Positions 31,959 through 43,030 of a stretch of DNA of 64,000 bases are shown here, piece by piece. Position 1 is the stretch's first letter. Each line of letters starts with the position of its first letter. Source of the DNA: Neoceratodus forsteri (Eukaryota > Chordata > Ceratodontiformes > Ceratodontidae); NCBI GenBank assembly GCA_016271365.2, contig CM028129.1, positions 462,844,501 to 462,908,500 of the forward strand. Direction: 5' to 3'. The position numbers and the translations under genes were made by a program. The notes beneath the pieces were generated by a model. It searched no databases. It was not told the DNA's origin and worked only from the letters and a program-made list of their open reading frames with translations.

Positions 31959-34900
31959 GCATACTCTGGCCAGAGTTTCTCTACTCTAGTCCTACTCTGA
32001 TCTAATAGCCATAACCGTGCACCCAACACACCACATTCATGGCTATCTCATTGTCTACCAGCATGGCCCTTAATCCTTGTGCAATATTCCTAATAGTTTC
32101 TATTCTTACTCCTCTCTTATGCATACCTGTGGCTAGCTGCCCACTCTCCTGGAATGGCCACAATGCATACCCTAATGATTTCATGTTTTCCAATATGATT
32201 ATACTACCTCAAGTGTCCCCTGCCACATCACCAGTTTTTATCCCTAACAGAATCATCTACCATGTTGCCTACATACTACACAGCTTCTCTTCTCGGATCC
32301 CTTCCTGTTCACTTTTATGCATTGGAAACTGTGGTACCTGCTCATAATAGCACTAATATTAGCAGGGGATACTGAACTCAATCCAGGACCTGGAGGTAAC
32401 ATCTCCCACACTGACACTACCTGGAAGGATGTTAGAGGTCTGCATATTGTTCATCTAAATGTCAGGAGCCTTCCTCATAACTTAGCTGAACTTGAGGCAT
32501 GGGTTACTCAATATAACCTTGGCATTCTATACCTGTCCAAACCCCGGCTTAAACCCTCTACCCCGATCACCTATGTCAGTTACCTAACTACAAAATAATA
32601 AGGCAAGACAGGTCATCATCCAAGCATGGTGGTGGTGGCAGTGTTGCAATCTTCTACAAATCCCACCTCTTACTACACCACAATATCTCTCTTACCCTCT
32701 CTCACAGTGAATCAATTCATGCCACCCTACAACTGGGTGCTAAGAGGCTGCACATATTGTGTGCCTATAAACCCTCTTGCTAGTGGCATTACTGGTCTCA
32801 AGGAACTCCTTTCCCAGGTGGACCTAGTTGTGGGATGCAAAGAGGTCCTTATATTGAGGTACTTAAACCTTAACTGGACAGGTAAAGTAAGTCAATCCCT
32901 TCACACTTGGTACAAGGTCATGACCTACACCAACTAATCACTGATCCAACTAGGGTCATCCCCTCCCCCCTTGATCCAGCACTCTAATTGACTGGGCTCT
33001 TATGAACCGTCTTGATTGTATAGTCACTGCTGGTACCCTTGCAGATGCTATAAGTGATCACTCCCCAATTTTCTGGATCTGTAGTGCTGCTAGACAACCA
33101 TCTCCTCCTCCAAAGCTTATCACCTTCTGTAATCTGGCCAATTTTGATTAGGCACAGTTTATATGATCTCTCATTGATCGACTGGTCTCCTATCTTTGCC
33201 TCCTCTAATGCTCAGTCTGCCCTTGACTGCTTCCTTGTGAGGTTCGGCAGTCTACAGGACCTCCTTGCTCCTCTTGTCACCCGCCACATATGTGGAACAC
33301 AAACTAAGTGGCTCACCAAAGATCTTCTTGCACAGTTCCAAGCTAGGGACCAAAGCCAGTGGTGCTTTAAGGTCTCATGTCTTCTGGAAGATTATAATGA
33401 CTACAGGGCCAAGAGAAATTCCTGTAAAAGGAACACTCACTTAGCCAAAAGCTCCTTCTGTAAAGACTTATTAATAAAAGCTGCAGGTGATTCCAAGAAA
33501 TTCTGGTCTGTTATTAAAACTCTCCTTGGAGAGAATCACTTGACCAATACTAATGATATGCTACTAAATGGCATACACTGTAATAACCCAGTGACCATCG
33601 CCTACTTCTTCAATAGCCACTTTTTCGGACTTATCAAGCTACTCTGCCTCCTTCCTCCCTGCCCACCCTACTGTCCCCTCTGTGGATACTGAATCCCTGC
33701 TCTATCATCCATCTTTCCAGTTTCAGTCCATTTCGAGTCTTAAAGTTGTTACTCACCATCTCTGACTCTACCAGCTCTGGTGCTGATGGCTTGGAGCCCA
33801 GACTTCTTAAATCCACTGCTCCTCTCATAGCCTCCCACTTAACCAAAATCTTTAACTTGTCACTCTGCCACAGCGCTGTTCCTGACATCTGGAAGATAGA
33901 AAGAATTACCCCTATTCTTAAAAAAGGTGATCCCAAAGACATGTCTAACTATTGACCCATAGCCATCCTATCTGGCTAAGTAAAATCCTGGAAAAACTAG
34001 TGGCAACCTAGACCATAGCATACCTATGGAAACACAACCTCCTCTCCTGTTCCCAACATGGCTTCTGTAAAGGCCATAGTACTTCCACTGCCCTCCTAAA
34101 ACTAACAAACAACATCTATGCCACCATGGATTCAGGTCTCTTGACAGGTGCTATCTTTATTGATCTAACCAAGGCCTTCGTTCACCATTCCCTTCTACTT
34201 ACAAAACTCCGCTTCTTTGGTTTCTCTGCTGAGATGGTGGCCTGGTTCATCAGTTATCTAACAAACAGAAACCAGGCCATAGCTTTCAACTCAGCTATGT
34301 CTGATCTTTCAACCATACATATTGGAGTTCCTCAGGGATCCATACTAGGTCCTTTGCTCTTCACTATTTTTATAAATGACCTCCCATCACTAGCACCTAC
34401 CTGCTTTTCCCTGCTCTATGCAGATGACCTTGTCATTTACCATAGCGCTAGAAATGTCTCAGAAATAAACAACTCCCTAGCCTCTGACTTCCTAAGCATA
34501 CAAACCTGGCTTATTGACAATAACATTGTGCTCAATGTAAGCAAAATGCATCCTATGCTCTTTGGCTCTCCTGGTAGACTTAAAGGGAATAGTAACTCCC
34601 TCTTAATATCCTGTGCTGATGGCTTCTCATTAGCTAACACCAGCTTCTTCAAATACCTGGGCATTTTTCTCGATGAATCCCTGGAGTTTGATCTTCATAT
34701 TACCGCTACCTGCAAATCTGTCAATGCAAAAATTGGGGATACCACACTAGCTATGCCCTCACTCCAACAGCCAGGCTTGCTGTGGAACAAGGCCTCCTGC
34801 TCCCAGCCCTGGCCATTGCTTGGTCACCTACCTAGACACCACTAAGGCCTCTCTACATAAGTGGGACACTACCTATAACAACATTTGCTGCTATGCCTCT

Positions 34901-35716
34901 GCCTCACCGTGGTACAAACACCACTGTCAGCTCTATGCTGACCTAAAGTGGCCTAGCCCTGCTGCTCACCAACTCCAGTCCTATGGCTCTCTCATTGACA
35001 GTAGAACAAGATCAGGCCTCCCCCAATCCCTCACCTCCTTGCTACACTCCCAAACCCCCTCCTATGGGCTCCAATTGAATGACCAAGCTCCTCTCTAGAT
35101 CCCTAGATGTAAAACCGCTATGGGTACACAAGCTTTCTCTTATGCTGCCCCCAAGTATGGGAATTCTATCCCCCAAGCTATATGCTCAGCACCTACTCAT
35201 GTTGGTTTCAAGAAACTCCATCATAAATATCTACATGCATCAAATCCCTGCACATGCTTCCAGCCATTTTAAGTTCTTCCCTCTCCCCCATTCCCCCATC
35301 CCTTATCCTTACTATATCACACTCCACTTTCAACCCTTCCTCCACTTGCTTTCATCTTCCCCTCCCTATCTGTACCCTCACATCTTCTCCCCCTCCTTCG
35401 CCCCTTGCTCCCATCTACTCTTTATAGGTGCATAGTCCTCGTAACAGCACTTACTGTCTACAGTAGTACTTGTTTGTTCTGAATATCTCAATGTATTGTT
35501 TGTATTTTGACCTGGTCCAACTGTGTACTTCACTGATTTGCTAAGATGATTGTATTTCTGACTCCTTCACATTGTATCACTTATGTTATGTGCTGTGTCA
35601 CATTGTTGTTGTTCATTGTATTCGACTTGTATCCTCCCGGGGCGTGCCTGAAAATAGGCATCCCTATGCCTAGTGCACTCACCCTGTTACCAAAAGCAAA
35701 TAAATAAAATAAATAA
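31959..35716 (+). mobile_element. LINE (L2/Rex1-like) with 2A-like motif, about 3.76 kb, essentially full length
   Basis: The limits are given by comparison with the uninterrupted arm at 29490-29868. It comprises a 5' leader, a single ORF2-type coding region and a tail ending CCCTGTTACCAAAAGCAAAT, AAATAAAATAAATAAAT. The tail shares its last 45 bp with the SINE at 27965. It belongs to the CR1/L2/Rex1 superclade by its reverse transcriptase and lack of ORF1; the exact clade was not resolved. Confidence 0.85.
32317..35098 (+). pseudogene. LINE ORF2 with N-terminal 2A-like peptide, endonuclease, reverse transcriptase
   Basis: The N terminus has a hydrophobic run (WYLLIIALILA) ending in GDTELNPGP (32365-32391), which fits the 2A-like D-x-E-x-NPGP pattern. 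The endonuclease follows as HIVHLNVRSLPHNLAELEAW and YLSKPRLK, with SDHSPI recognisable in a shifted frame at about 33054. The reverse transcriptase shows FIDLTKAFVHHSLL (usual FD replaced by FV), HIGVPQGSILGPLLF and LLYADDLVIYHS (YADD at 34417-34428). The C-terminal part is frameshifted (34820-35098). The product would nick DNA and copy RNA into cDNA; stops and frameshifts make this copy dead. Confidence 0.85.
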
Positions 35717-35765
35717 ATTACAAAATGAGGAAGGCACGGTGTAAAGCACGTTTTTGAGTAAACAG
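35717..35765. repeat. Right arm of the large inverted repeat, second part
   Basis: TTACAAAATGAGGAAGGCAC continues the arm interrupted at 31958. The match fades where the next SINE begins. Confidence 0.7.
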
Positions 35766-35774
35766 AGATATGTA

Positions 35775-35925
35775 TTAGTAATGGTCTAAGATGCATGATG
35801 CAAAACCCAGAGAATGCAGGCTCAAACCCTAGCAGAGCCAAACACTCACTCTGTGTCCAGAAGCAAGTCACTTACCCTCCAGATGCACAGCAGAAATAGG
35901 TGATGTAGGATCCCCTTAAAAATGA
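35775..35925 (+). mobile_element. tRNA-type SINE fragment
   Basis: GGCTCAAACCCTAGCAG lies at the B-box position, followed by CTGTGTCCAGAAGCAAGTCA, which corresponds to CTGTGTGACTAGAAGCAAGT in the SINE at 27965. The 3' tail of that SINE is not seen here. Confidence 0.5.
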
Positions 35926-36300
35926 GATGTTGCATCTTAACTGGGTTATTCTGCTTAAACTGATTATCAATTAAGTGTAGTTTAGACACCATGTATATGA
36001 TAACTACTGGCTCCTGATTAAATGTTCTCACAGGTGGTCAGTGCAAGTGATACCACTACTGGGATTCAATTAGTTTCTGTTATTGGTCTCAGTTACTTGC
36101 TAAAGAGAGCCCTAGATTAACATTGTTAAATAAATTTGTCACTCATTACTGCAGCTCTGAAAACCTACTGGCATTAAAAAGAGGGGAAAACATTTAGCTT
36201 AAGGAGGCTTTCCGTTAGAGAATCTTACAATGCAAAGCTCATTAAATGTATTAATCTACACCTGCTTTAAAAGACAATATAATATAATATAATATATATT
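35926..36300. other. Unassigned AT-rich stretch
   Basis: No gene recognised; ends in a short (ATAAT)n run at 36276-36298. Confidence 0.45.
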
Positions 36301-36315
36301 CCATTTTGGGAAAAT

Positions 36316-36600
36316 AATGTTTATTTATTTATTTATTTAGAAGAGATTCACCAGGAAGGCAACATGAACTATAACCAGCTCATTTCCAGAAGCATCATGG
36401 GGGGAAGGGGTTTACAATAGGAGAAGGAGAAACCAGCAGATAAGTAAACAGTGTACAGAAACATATACATACATCATACAATCCAGGTATAAAAAATAAG
36501 TACATAATTTAGAAATAGCAGGGCAATATACAAATATTCTGATAACACAGCACATCACTAAATCATAATGCAGGATAGCAAATTTTTATGGGCACATATT
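36316..36600 (-). mobile_element. Minus-strand retroelement 3' tail (family G), copy 1
   Basis: On the minus strand it ends TTGCCTTCCTGGTGAATCTC and then (AAAT)n. The same ending occurs on the minus strand at 37400 (GTGCCTTACTGGTGAAATAT, then AAATAAATAAAT), which argues for a true retroelement terminus. No coding part recognised. Confidence 0.5.
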
Positions 36601-36785
36601 AAATGTAATCATAGTGACTAACCCATTTTTTATTAGAATAAGGGGAGAACAGATAGCTGAGAACAGAGGTGGAAGTGCAAGAGTGGGGGCAATCAAGAAC
36701 AGTGCTGGTAGTGAAATGGTTGAGGTAGGCATGGGATGTAAGTGCATGTTATACGGAGGGGGAGGGTTTCTAGGTATCAGTCAGA

Positions 36786-36965
36786 GACCCTACTTTAAAA
36801 TACTTAGAGGTTGAGGTATAAGGGGGGAGTGGGAGGAGGATCCCTACTTTAGAATACTTGGAGGTTGGAGTTTAAAGAGGAGGAGGAGGGGAGGAGGAGG
36901 ATCCCTACTTTAGAATACTTGGAAGTTGGAGTTTAAGGAGGAAGAGGAGGAGAAGGAAGGGGTGG
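36786..36965. repeat. Minisatellite, 54-61-bp unit x 3
   Basis: CCCTACTTTA(A/G)AATACTT starts at 36788, 36842 and 36903, each followed by GGTTG and a GGAGGA-rich purine run. Confidence 0.9.
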
Positions 36966-37394
36966 ATGGGAAGCCAGGGCCATTTCCCTCTTCAGGATGT
37001 TGAGAACCCTGCAAGGGGATTGGGCACTTGCAGAGGAGAAATGGAGATGGGAACTGGGGGGAGAAGGAACGATGGAGGATGTAGGAGAAAGTGGTAGTGG
37101 GGGCAGTAGATGTTACTTTGACTTTGGCAGTCACTCTAAAGGATAACAAACTGTATACTGCATTCTGGACCAAATAATGTGAGTCTGAAGTAGGAAAGTT
37201 CCTGTACTCAAAGTTTGGTCATAATTTGTGTTCTTCAGTTCCCGATGAAGGATGAAGTACAAGATTTGATTAACTTGTAATAATGTTGGGGAAATTATCA
37301 TCTGATTCTGTGCTATAAGTTACCAACTGGAAGATCACTATACCTCACTTGTGCAACAAATGACAGACAGAGGTATTGCTGCAAAGAATATACA

Positions 37395-38330
37395 TGCATT
37401 TATTTATTTAAATATTTCACCAGTAAGGCACCCTGAGCAAATTGTTCATCTCCTGGTGTGTCTGAATAAGAGCTGTCACACCTCTGGCTAGGAAGGAAGT
37501 CGCATGGCATAGTGTACCAGTTGGAGTTGTCTTGCTGCAGGGTTAATGTAAGCAGCTGGAATACAATCCCATACCTCAGCTGTGTTGCTGGGAGGTCTGG
37601 TGACAATGTAGGACTGGAAAGGGCAAACTGGAGAAAGCCCTTGCGACCCCTGCTGTCCAAAATGTTGGATGGATCTGGTTAAGGAAAACAAGAGGAGCAG
37701 TGAGTGCAATGGGAAAGGGACTAGAAGAGAGGGTGGGAGTGGGGAGGGGCTGCTGGAATATCAGGTTACAGCATAGCTGAGTACTGCTGCTCTAAGGGAG
37801 CCAGATGGGGCAGAAATGTATCTATAAAAGGCAGTACAGATTGCAAAATGAAATGGACAATAAACAAATAGTACAAAACAATCAGAACAGTATGCCAGCA
37901 GGAATATCACAAATACAGGCTATTGCACTGTTAGGACAAGGCCATCTAAAACAGTCTCTTTGGCACCACAACATGGCAGCTGGAGTTGTCTTGCTGCAGG
38001 GCTAATGGAAGTAGCTGGAATATGGTCCTCTACCTGAGTTGTGTTGTTGGGAGGGGACTGGAGGTGATGTAGTGCTGGGGAGAGTAAAATGGAGCAAGCC
38101 CTCACAACCTCTGCTGTCCAAAATACTGGATGGATCAGAACTGTGTTGCTGGGGGGTCTGTCAGTGATGTAGGGCTGGGGAAGGGGGAAACAGAGCAAGC
38201 CATCATGACCCCTGCTGTCCAAAATGCTGGATGAATCTGATCTATTTTGCTGGGGAGTCTAATGGTGATGTAGGGTTTGGGAGGGCAAATGGAGCAAGCC
38301 CTTGTGCCCCCTGCTGTACAAAATGCTTGA
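37395..38330 (-). mobile_element. Family G retroelement tail, copy 2, with internal about 100-bp tandem repeats
   Basis: The 3' end on the minus strand is at 37395. Upstream of it on that strand are monomers each carrying CTGCTGTCCAAAAT; these lie at 37652, 38111, 38212 and 38311 (last three spaced 101 and 99 bp). A block GGAGTTGTCTTGCTGCAGGG occurs at 37524 and again near 37983. Similar peptides on the minus strand (MDSRG...) only reflect the repeated DNA. Confidence 0.55.
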
Positions 38331-38574
38331 TTTTCTTCATTTATGGTTGCTGTACTTTTACCTTTATACTTTCATGTTTTGACATTCTGGTCACAGGGAG
38401 GGAGATGAGGGTTAATTACAATGTCTGTACACTTATGGTTAGATAGGAGAGCACACATGAAAATCAGGGACAATTACAATATGCATGAATGGGAGTACAG
38501 TGCATCCACAACACACTATAAGCTGATGGGACAGCAGGGCCTGGAGGGCCCTGCACTTCCATAACCATGTAAAG

Positions 38575-38865
38575 ATAAGATTACACTTTCTCAGAAAGTA
38601 AGGAAATTCATTACAAAAAACTTCATTAATACATCAGTTAGGGTTAAAGCAACAAAAGTTGGGCAATCAAGTATTAGGGTTTCCAACCCTAACAGCTCCC
38701 CACACCCAACCCTACAACCCTATGCCACCCCCACCCTCCACAGAACACCAAGTGTTGGGGTGTGCCTTGAAGTCGTTGGCCCCAACGCTCACCCCATTCT
38801 CTTATGCTGTACCATGCTAGCTTCCTTACACATGGAATGCTGCATAATGGAGGAGAGGTGGGTGA
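38575..38865. mobile_element. Family A, left half (copy 5)
   Basis: Left tip CAGAAAGTAAGGAAATTC, then AACTTCATTAATACATCAGT and AACAAAAGTTGGGCAATCAA. The interior with GGGGTGTGCCTTGAAGTCG and CTCACCCCATTCTC resembles copy 1. The right half is replaced by family B sequence from about 38866. An 8-bp hairpin (GCAGGGCC/GGCCCTGC, 38534-38554) lies just outside the tip. Confidence 0.65.
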
Positions 38866-40690
38866 ACAGTGGTAGGTTGGGTGAGGGGTGCAGATGTGAT
38901 TGGCAATGGATGTTTTTTTTTTCTTACAGGTTAAAAAAATATAAAAGACACTGAGGGTTGGTTTACTTATTTTCATTTAAAAACCAACATCAGGGGGCCG
39001 GGGATATCACTAAACACCAATGAAAAAATAAACTTGGCATTTTAAGGTGGGGTACCACTAGACACCAAGGATAAAGCTGGGACCCCAATAAAAGGAAAAA
39101 GGGTGGTGATAAACCAGCAGAGTGACAAACTGCCACTAAAGACAAAAAATAATAAAACAATAAAAAGAATATCAAAATAAAAGATAAAAAATATAGAAAA
39201 AATTAACATATGGATATTAAAAGTGGGATGGGGTGCCAGTAGGCACCATGAATTTTATTAGGGGGGATTCCAATGAGAACCCATTTAAAAAAAAAGAACA
39301 CAATCTGTTTTTGGCAATTGTTTGCTAATGCTTTTTCACTAGATGGAATTATTTTCTTCCACCACAGCAAAGGATTGGAGGAAAAGGATTTTTTTTTTTT
39401 TAATAGGTTCTCAGTGGAAACCCTCCATAAACATCCCTGGTATTTATGGTGTCCGGTCAAGTTTGCGTTGGTGAAATAGTGCTGTACAAAACCATGCAGA
39501 CAATACCACATAAAGTGCCTGGTTTCCAGCATGAAATAGAGCTGTGCCATCCAGGTAGTTTCCCCCTTCCCCTTGTTTCCCACCCTGGAGTTGATTATAA
39601 TAGTTTAAGGGGTGCAGTGGGCAAAGCCCCCCCACATGGGTGGGTGTTAGGTGCAAAGCCCCCTGCAGAAACTTAAATTTCTACTATTTCATGGTGTTGA
39701 TTGGTGCCAGTATTGTCCATGTAGTTTTGTACCATGCTGTTTTGTCAGCACACACTTGACTGGGAACATGTGTTTAGTGGCACCCCCCAACCTGGAATAT
39801 TTTTATGTGTTTTTATATTGTTCCTCTATATATATTTTTTTTTTAATTTTGCCTTTATTTTTACACCCCACACACACACATTTAGGTGTTTAGTGCCAGT
39901 CCAGTGCCCTCCCGGCTTTATCCATGGAGCCCCCCACCCTCCAATGCTGATTTTTAATTTTCATTGGTGGTCAGTGGCATCCCCCCACCTCCATGTCAAT
40001 TTTGTCCTGAAAATAAGAAAACTGTCCCTCGATGTCTTTTTTTAGTTGTTTGACCTGTAAAAACAAAGTCCATCACCAATCACAAGTGCAGCCCCAGACC
40101 TGACCTTCCACTGTGCTCCCACCACCCTACACCCCCTTGACACCCCTGCACCCCTCACTCACCTGAAGAGGTTCCAGATTTGAAATTCGCTCTTCTGATT
40201 GAAGACACATCTTGCTGCTGGAACTGGCAACTGCAATATGAGAAACTAAGGTTAAGGCAGTTCCAAGTATTTCAAAGAGGGTTTGAACTTTTATGCATAA
40301 CTCAACTGTTTTTTGAGATTTCAACCTCACATTTTCAACATGGCCTTTTGAGAATCCCATCTCATGAACAATATGACTGTCATTATGCAACTCCTGCCTG
40401 AAAGGTGATTTCATGGTCACTTGGCAAATTCACTTTTTGGGTGGTATTTATGTAAAGACAGTCATATTGTTCATGAGGTGGGGTTCCCAAAAGCCCATGT
40501 TGAAAATTTGGGGTGAAAATGTAAAAATATTGGCTGTTATGACCATTAATTGCAATTTTGCTACACGCACTTGTAATTTTGTAAATTTAAAATATATTGA
40601 CCCAGATTTTCAACATAGGCTTGTTATCACCCCACCAAATGTATGTCACAGCTCTCATTTTTCAAATCCTGGCTAAAAATGTTTTCACAA
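38866..40690. mobile_element. Family B palindromic element, copy 3 (both arms)
   Basis: The left part (38880-38960, GCAGATGTGATTGGCAATGG then TTCTTACAGGTTAAAAAAAT) is mirrored at 40020-40110. GGGTACCACTAGACACCA-type text on the left (39050) corresponds to TGTTTAGTGGCACC text on the right (39770). Hairpin monomers follow at 40330-40510 and a further half at 40600. Confidence 0.6.
40055..40162 (-). promoter_or_regulatory. Intron-like module in family B copy 3 (108 bp, minus strand)
   Basis: On the minus strand the donor-like CTTCAG|GTGAGTGAGG starts at 40162 and the acceptor-like TTTGTTTTTACAG ends at 40055. Confidence 0.4.
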
Positions 40691-40867
40691 CTGAGGTGCA
40701 GAATGGCATTGCAGTTGCACAGAATAACATTTCGATGGGGATTTGAATATTTTCTGTACTGGGTACATGAAGTGGGATAGTAACATGGCTATGCTGACAA
40801 TGTCATTACTCTTGTACTATAAATGGAAGTATCTGTGGAGGAATTGGGAGCGCTGGACCAACAAGCA

Positions 40868-41228
40868 AATTAGGATATGATTATACTATCTCAAAAAGTA
40901 AGGAAATAAATTGCAAAAAAACTTTATTAATGCATCAGTTACGGTTAAAGTGACAAAAGTAGGGAAATGTGGCATTAGGGTTTCCAACCCTAGCACCCCA
41001 CCCTGCACAGATGAAGAGGTGTCAGGGGTGGCACTGAGGTTGTTATCTCTAATGCTCACCCCATTCTCCTATACTGTACTCTCCCAGCTTATTTTCTAAT
41101 GGAATAGGTGAGTGTCAGGGCTGATGACCCCAATGCCACTCCCAATGCCTCTTGATCTGTTCAAGGTGAGGTGGGGTGATAGGGTTGAAAACCCTAACAC
41201 CACATTTCCCTACTTTTGTTGCTCTTTT
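40868..41228. mobile_element. Family A MITE copy 6, left part (host of the 15-kb nest)
   Basis: Left tip ATTATACTATCTCAAAAAGT, GCAAAAAAACTTTATTAATG, and a full interior to CCACATTTCCCTACTTTTGT at 41200-41219. The MITE is cut there, and its right tip resumes at 56545. Confidence 0.85.
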
Positions 41229-43030
41229 TTAATTTAAAATGCTTTATTACAGTTTACCAAAGTATACAGGGAAAACAATCCAAAGATACGATCCGAGACC
41301 AACAAAGCAGCCCTAACCACCACCCCCTGCTACCTAGTAGAGCAAAGAACCAAAGCAAGACACTAAGCATAAAAACTTGGTAATGTCCACATCCTGCCCC
41401 CCCCACAATATCCCCAAGACCACCACCCATCTCTCTACCCCTACCATCCTCAAGACCAAGACAACCTCTTTCCCTAGACCCATCATATAGGCAATCATGA
41501 TATTCCTCTACACAAGTTATACAAAAAAAGACTAAATGAAACAAATTTCAGTCTCATGACTAACGTGGGAGGAGAAATATATATTCTGTTGGAGGAACTA
41601 ACTCACCTACCAGCAATAAAGTAAGGCATAGGATCTCAGAGCTCTCCAAACTGCACCAATCTATGATTCTGAATCGCAATGGCTCTTTCTGCATTAATGG
41701 TAGTAGTTAATTATTGAGTCCATTCCCGTAAGGATGGAAGTGTTTTGGTTAACCAATGCTGCATTAAAATTAATTTAGTAACCAATGTAATTAAAGCCAT
41801 GTAGGCTTTGTTCCTAAGGAACCGTATTGATTGGAAGTTACCGATAATACACACTTCTAGGGAAACAAAATTCAAACTCCCCAAAAATTGCAAAAATTTA
41901 TGCTTGATATCCTGCCAAAATACATCCACCTTAGGACATGTCCAAATCATATGCAGTAAAGAGCCCTCTTTTTGGAAAATATGGAACAATGGATCTCTGC
42001 CAATTTGCCAATCTTAAAGAGTTTGAGTGGCCTATAGTAAAGATTATGAAGAATATTGTGTTGAACCAGTCTTAATCTATCCTGTTTAATAAAATGGTAG
42101 AGATCCACACAGATCTGCTTCCAAATATTTGAGTCATATGTTAAATGTGTGGCTTGCTGCCAATAAAATGCTATTGGAGAGCATTTGTCCCAAGTTAAAG
42201 CTCCAATTACTTTGTAAAGCCTTGAAATTGGTCTACTGTGTAGAACTATATCTGTCAGTCTTGGAAAAAGGCTGCTAGCTTCAGTTGAAGAGAGAGGTTT
42301 CCCATAAAAAATCTGAATACAGTGTTTGATCTGAGTATATTTACAAAGGTTGATGCCGGGAGATGAGATAATTCCTTAAACTCTGCCACAGTGATAAACC
42401 TACCCCGTTTAATGAACTCAGATAGAAAATAATCTTTCTGAGTATGACAAAATCCCTGTGTAGAAACTCTATTACCTATCAATAAATTTAAATTTTCAAA
42501 CAGCAGCTGTGCCAGATCTGTTTTATGATGTGTCTGAAAATAATGACACATCTGCTGGTGTGCCTACACCAACCACCCAATCAGAGAACCCTTTAGATGG
42601 AGGGAAAGTTTTGCATAAGGAACGAAAAAAAAGGGACAATAGCAAAATATTGCAAGTTTTTGTTCTGGTCCATTCTATCGACAACCAATCAAGCTCCTTT
42701 TGGGCAATCTTGGAGTCCCCTTGCCAGCAAAAATACTTCACCCCTTGGAAAGCAAAGTAATATATAAAAAGATGAGGAAGTTACAACCCCCCTACCTGCC
42801 GAGGTCTACATAACTTATCCAACTCCCTTCTGGGATGTTGCCCTAACCATAAACATTTTGTCCAGGTTGCTGCAATCTTTTGAAACCACTGTTTAGAAAG
42901 GGGCATATTTAACATGGACAAAGGATACATTAATTTTGGCAAAGCAACCATGTTTAAAATGTTCACTCTGCCCCATAAAATCAATGGTATGTGTTGCCAT
43001 CTTTGCAGGTCCTGCTCTAGTTGCTTAACT
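41229..43030 (-). mobile_element. L1/Tx1-like LINE, 3' part
   Basis: Its 3' end lies at 41229 (minus-strand AATAAAGCATTTTAAATTAA then A-run). Nearly the same ending occurs at 62008. The 5' continuation is at 53843-56544. The flanking CTTTTGTTGCT at 41213-41223 and CTTTTTGTTGCT at 56545-56556 are the probable target site duplication. Confidence 0.85.
41711..43030 (-). pseudogene. L1 ORF2, C-terminal third
   Basis: Minus strand from 43030: EQDLQRWQHIPLILWGRVNI, YPLSMLNMPLSKQWFQKI and PRQVGGL. Then a gap of broken frames, then HMIWTCPKVDVFWQDI (41950) and TKTLPSLREWTQ to 41711. This order (LWGRINLIKM region, then the Cys-containing C-terminal motif) is standard for L1 ORF2. Multiple stops and frameshifts lie at 42000-42800. 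Confidence 0.85.
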
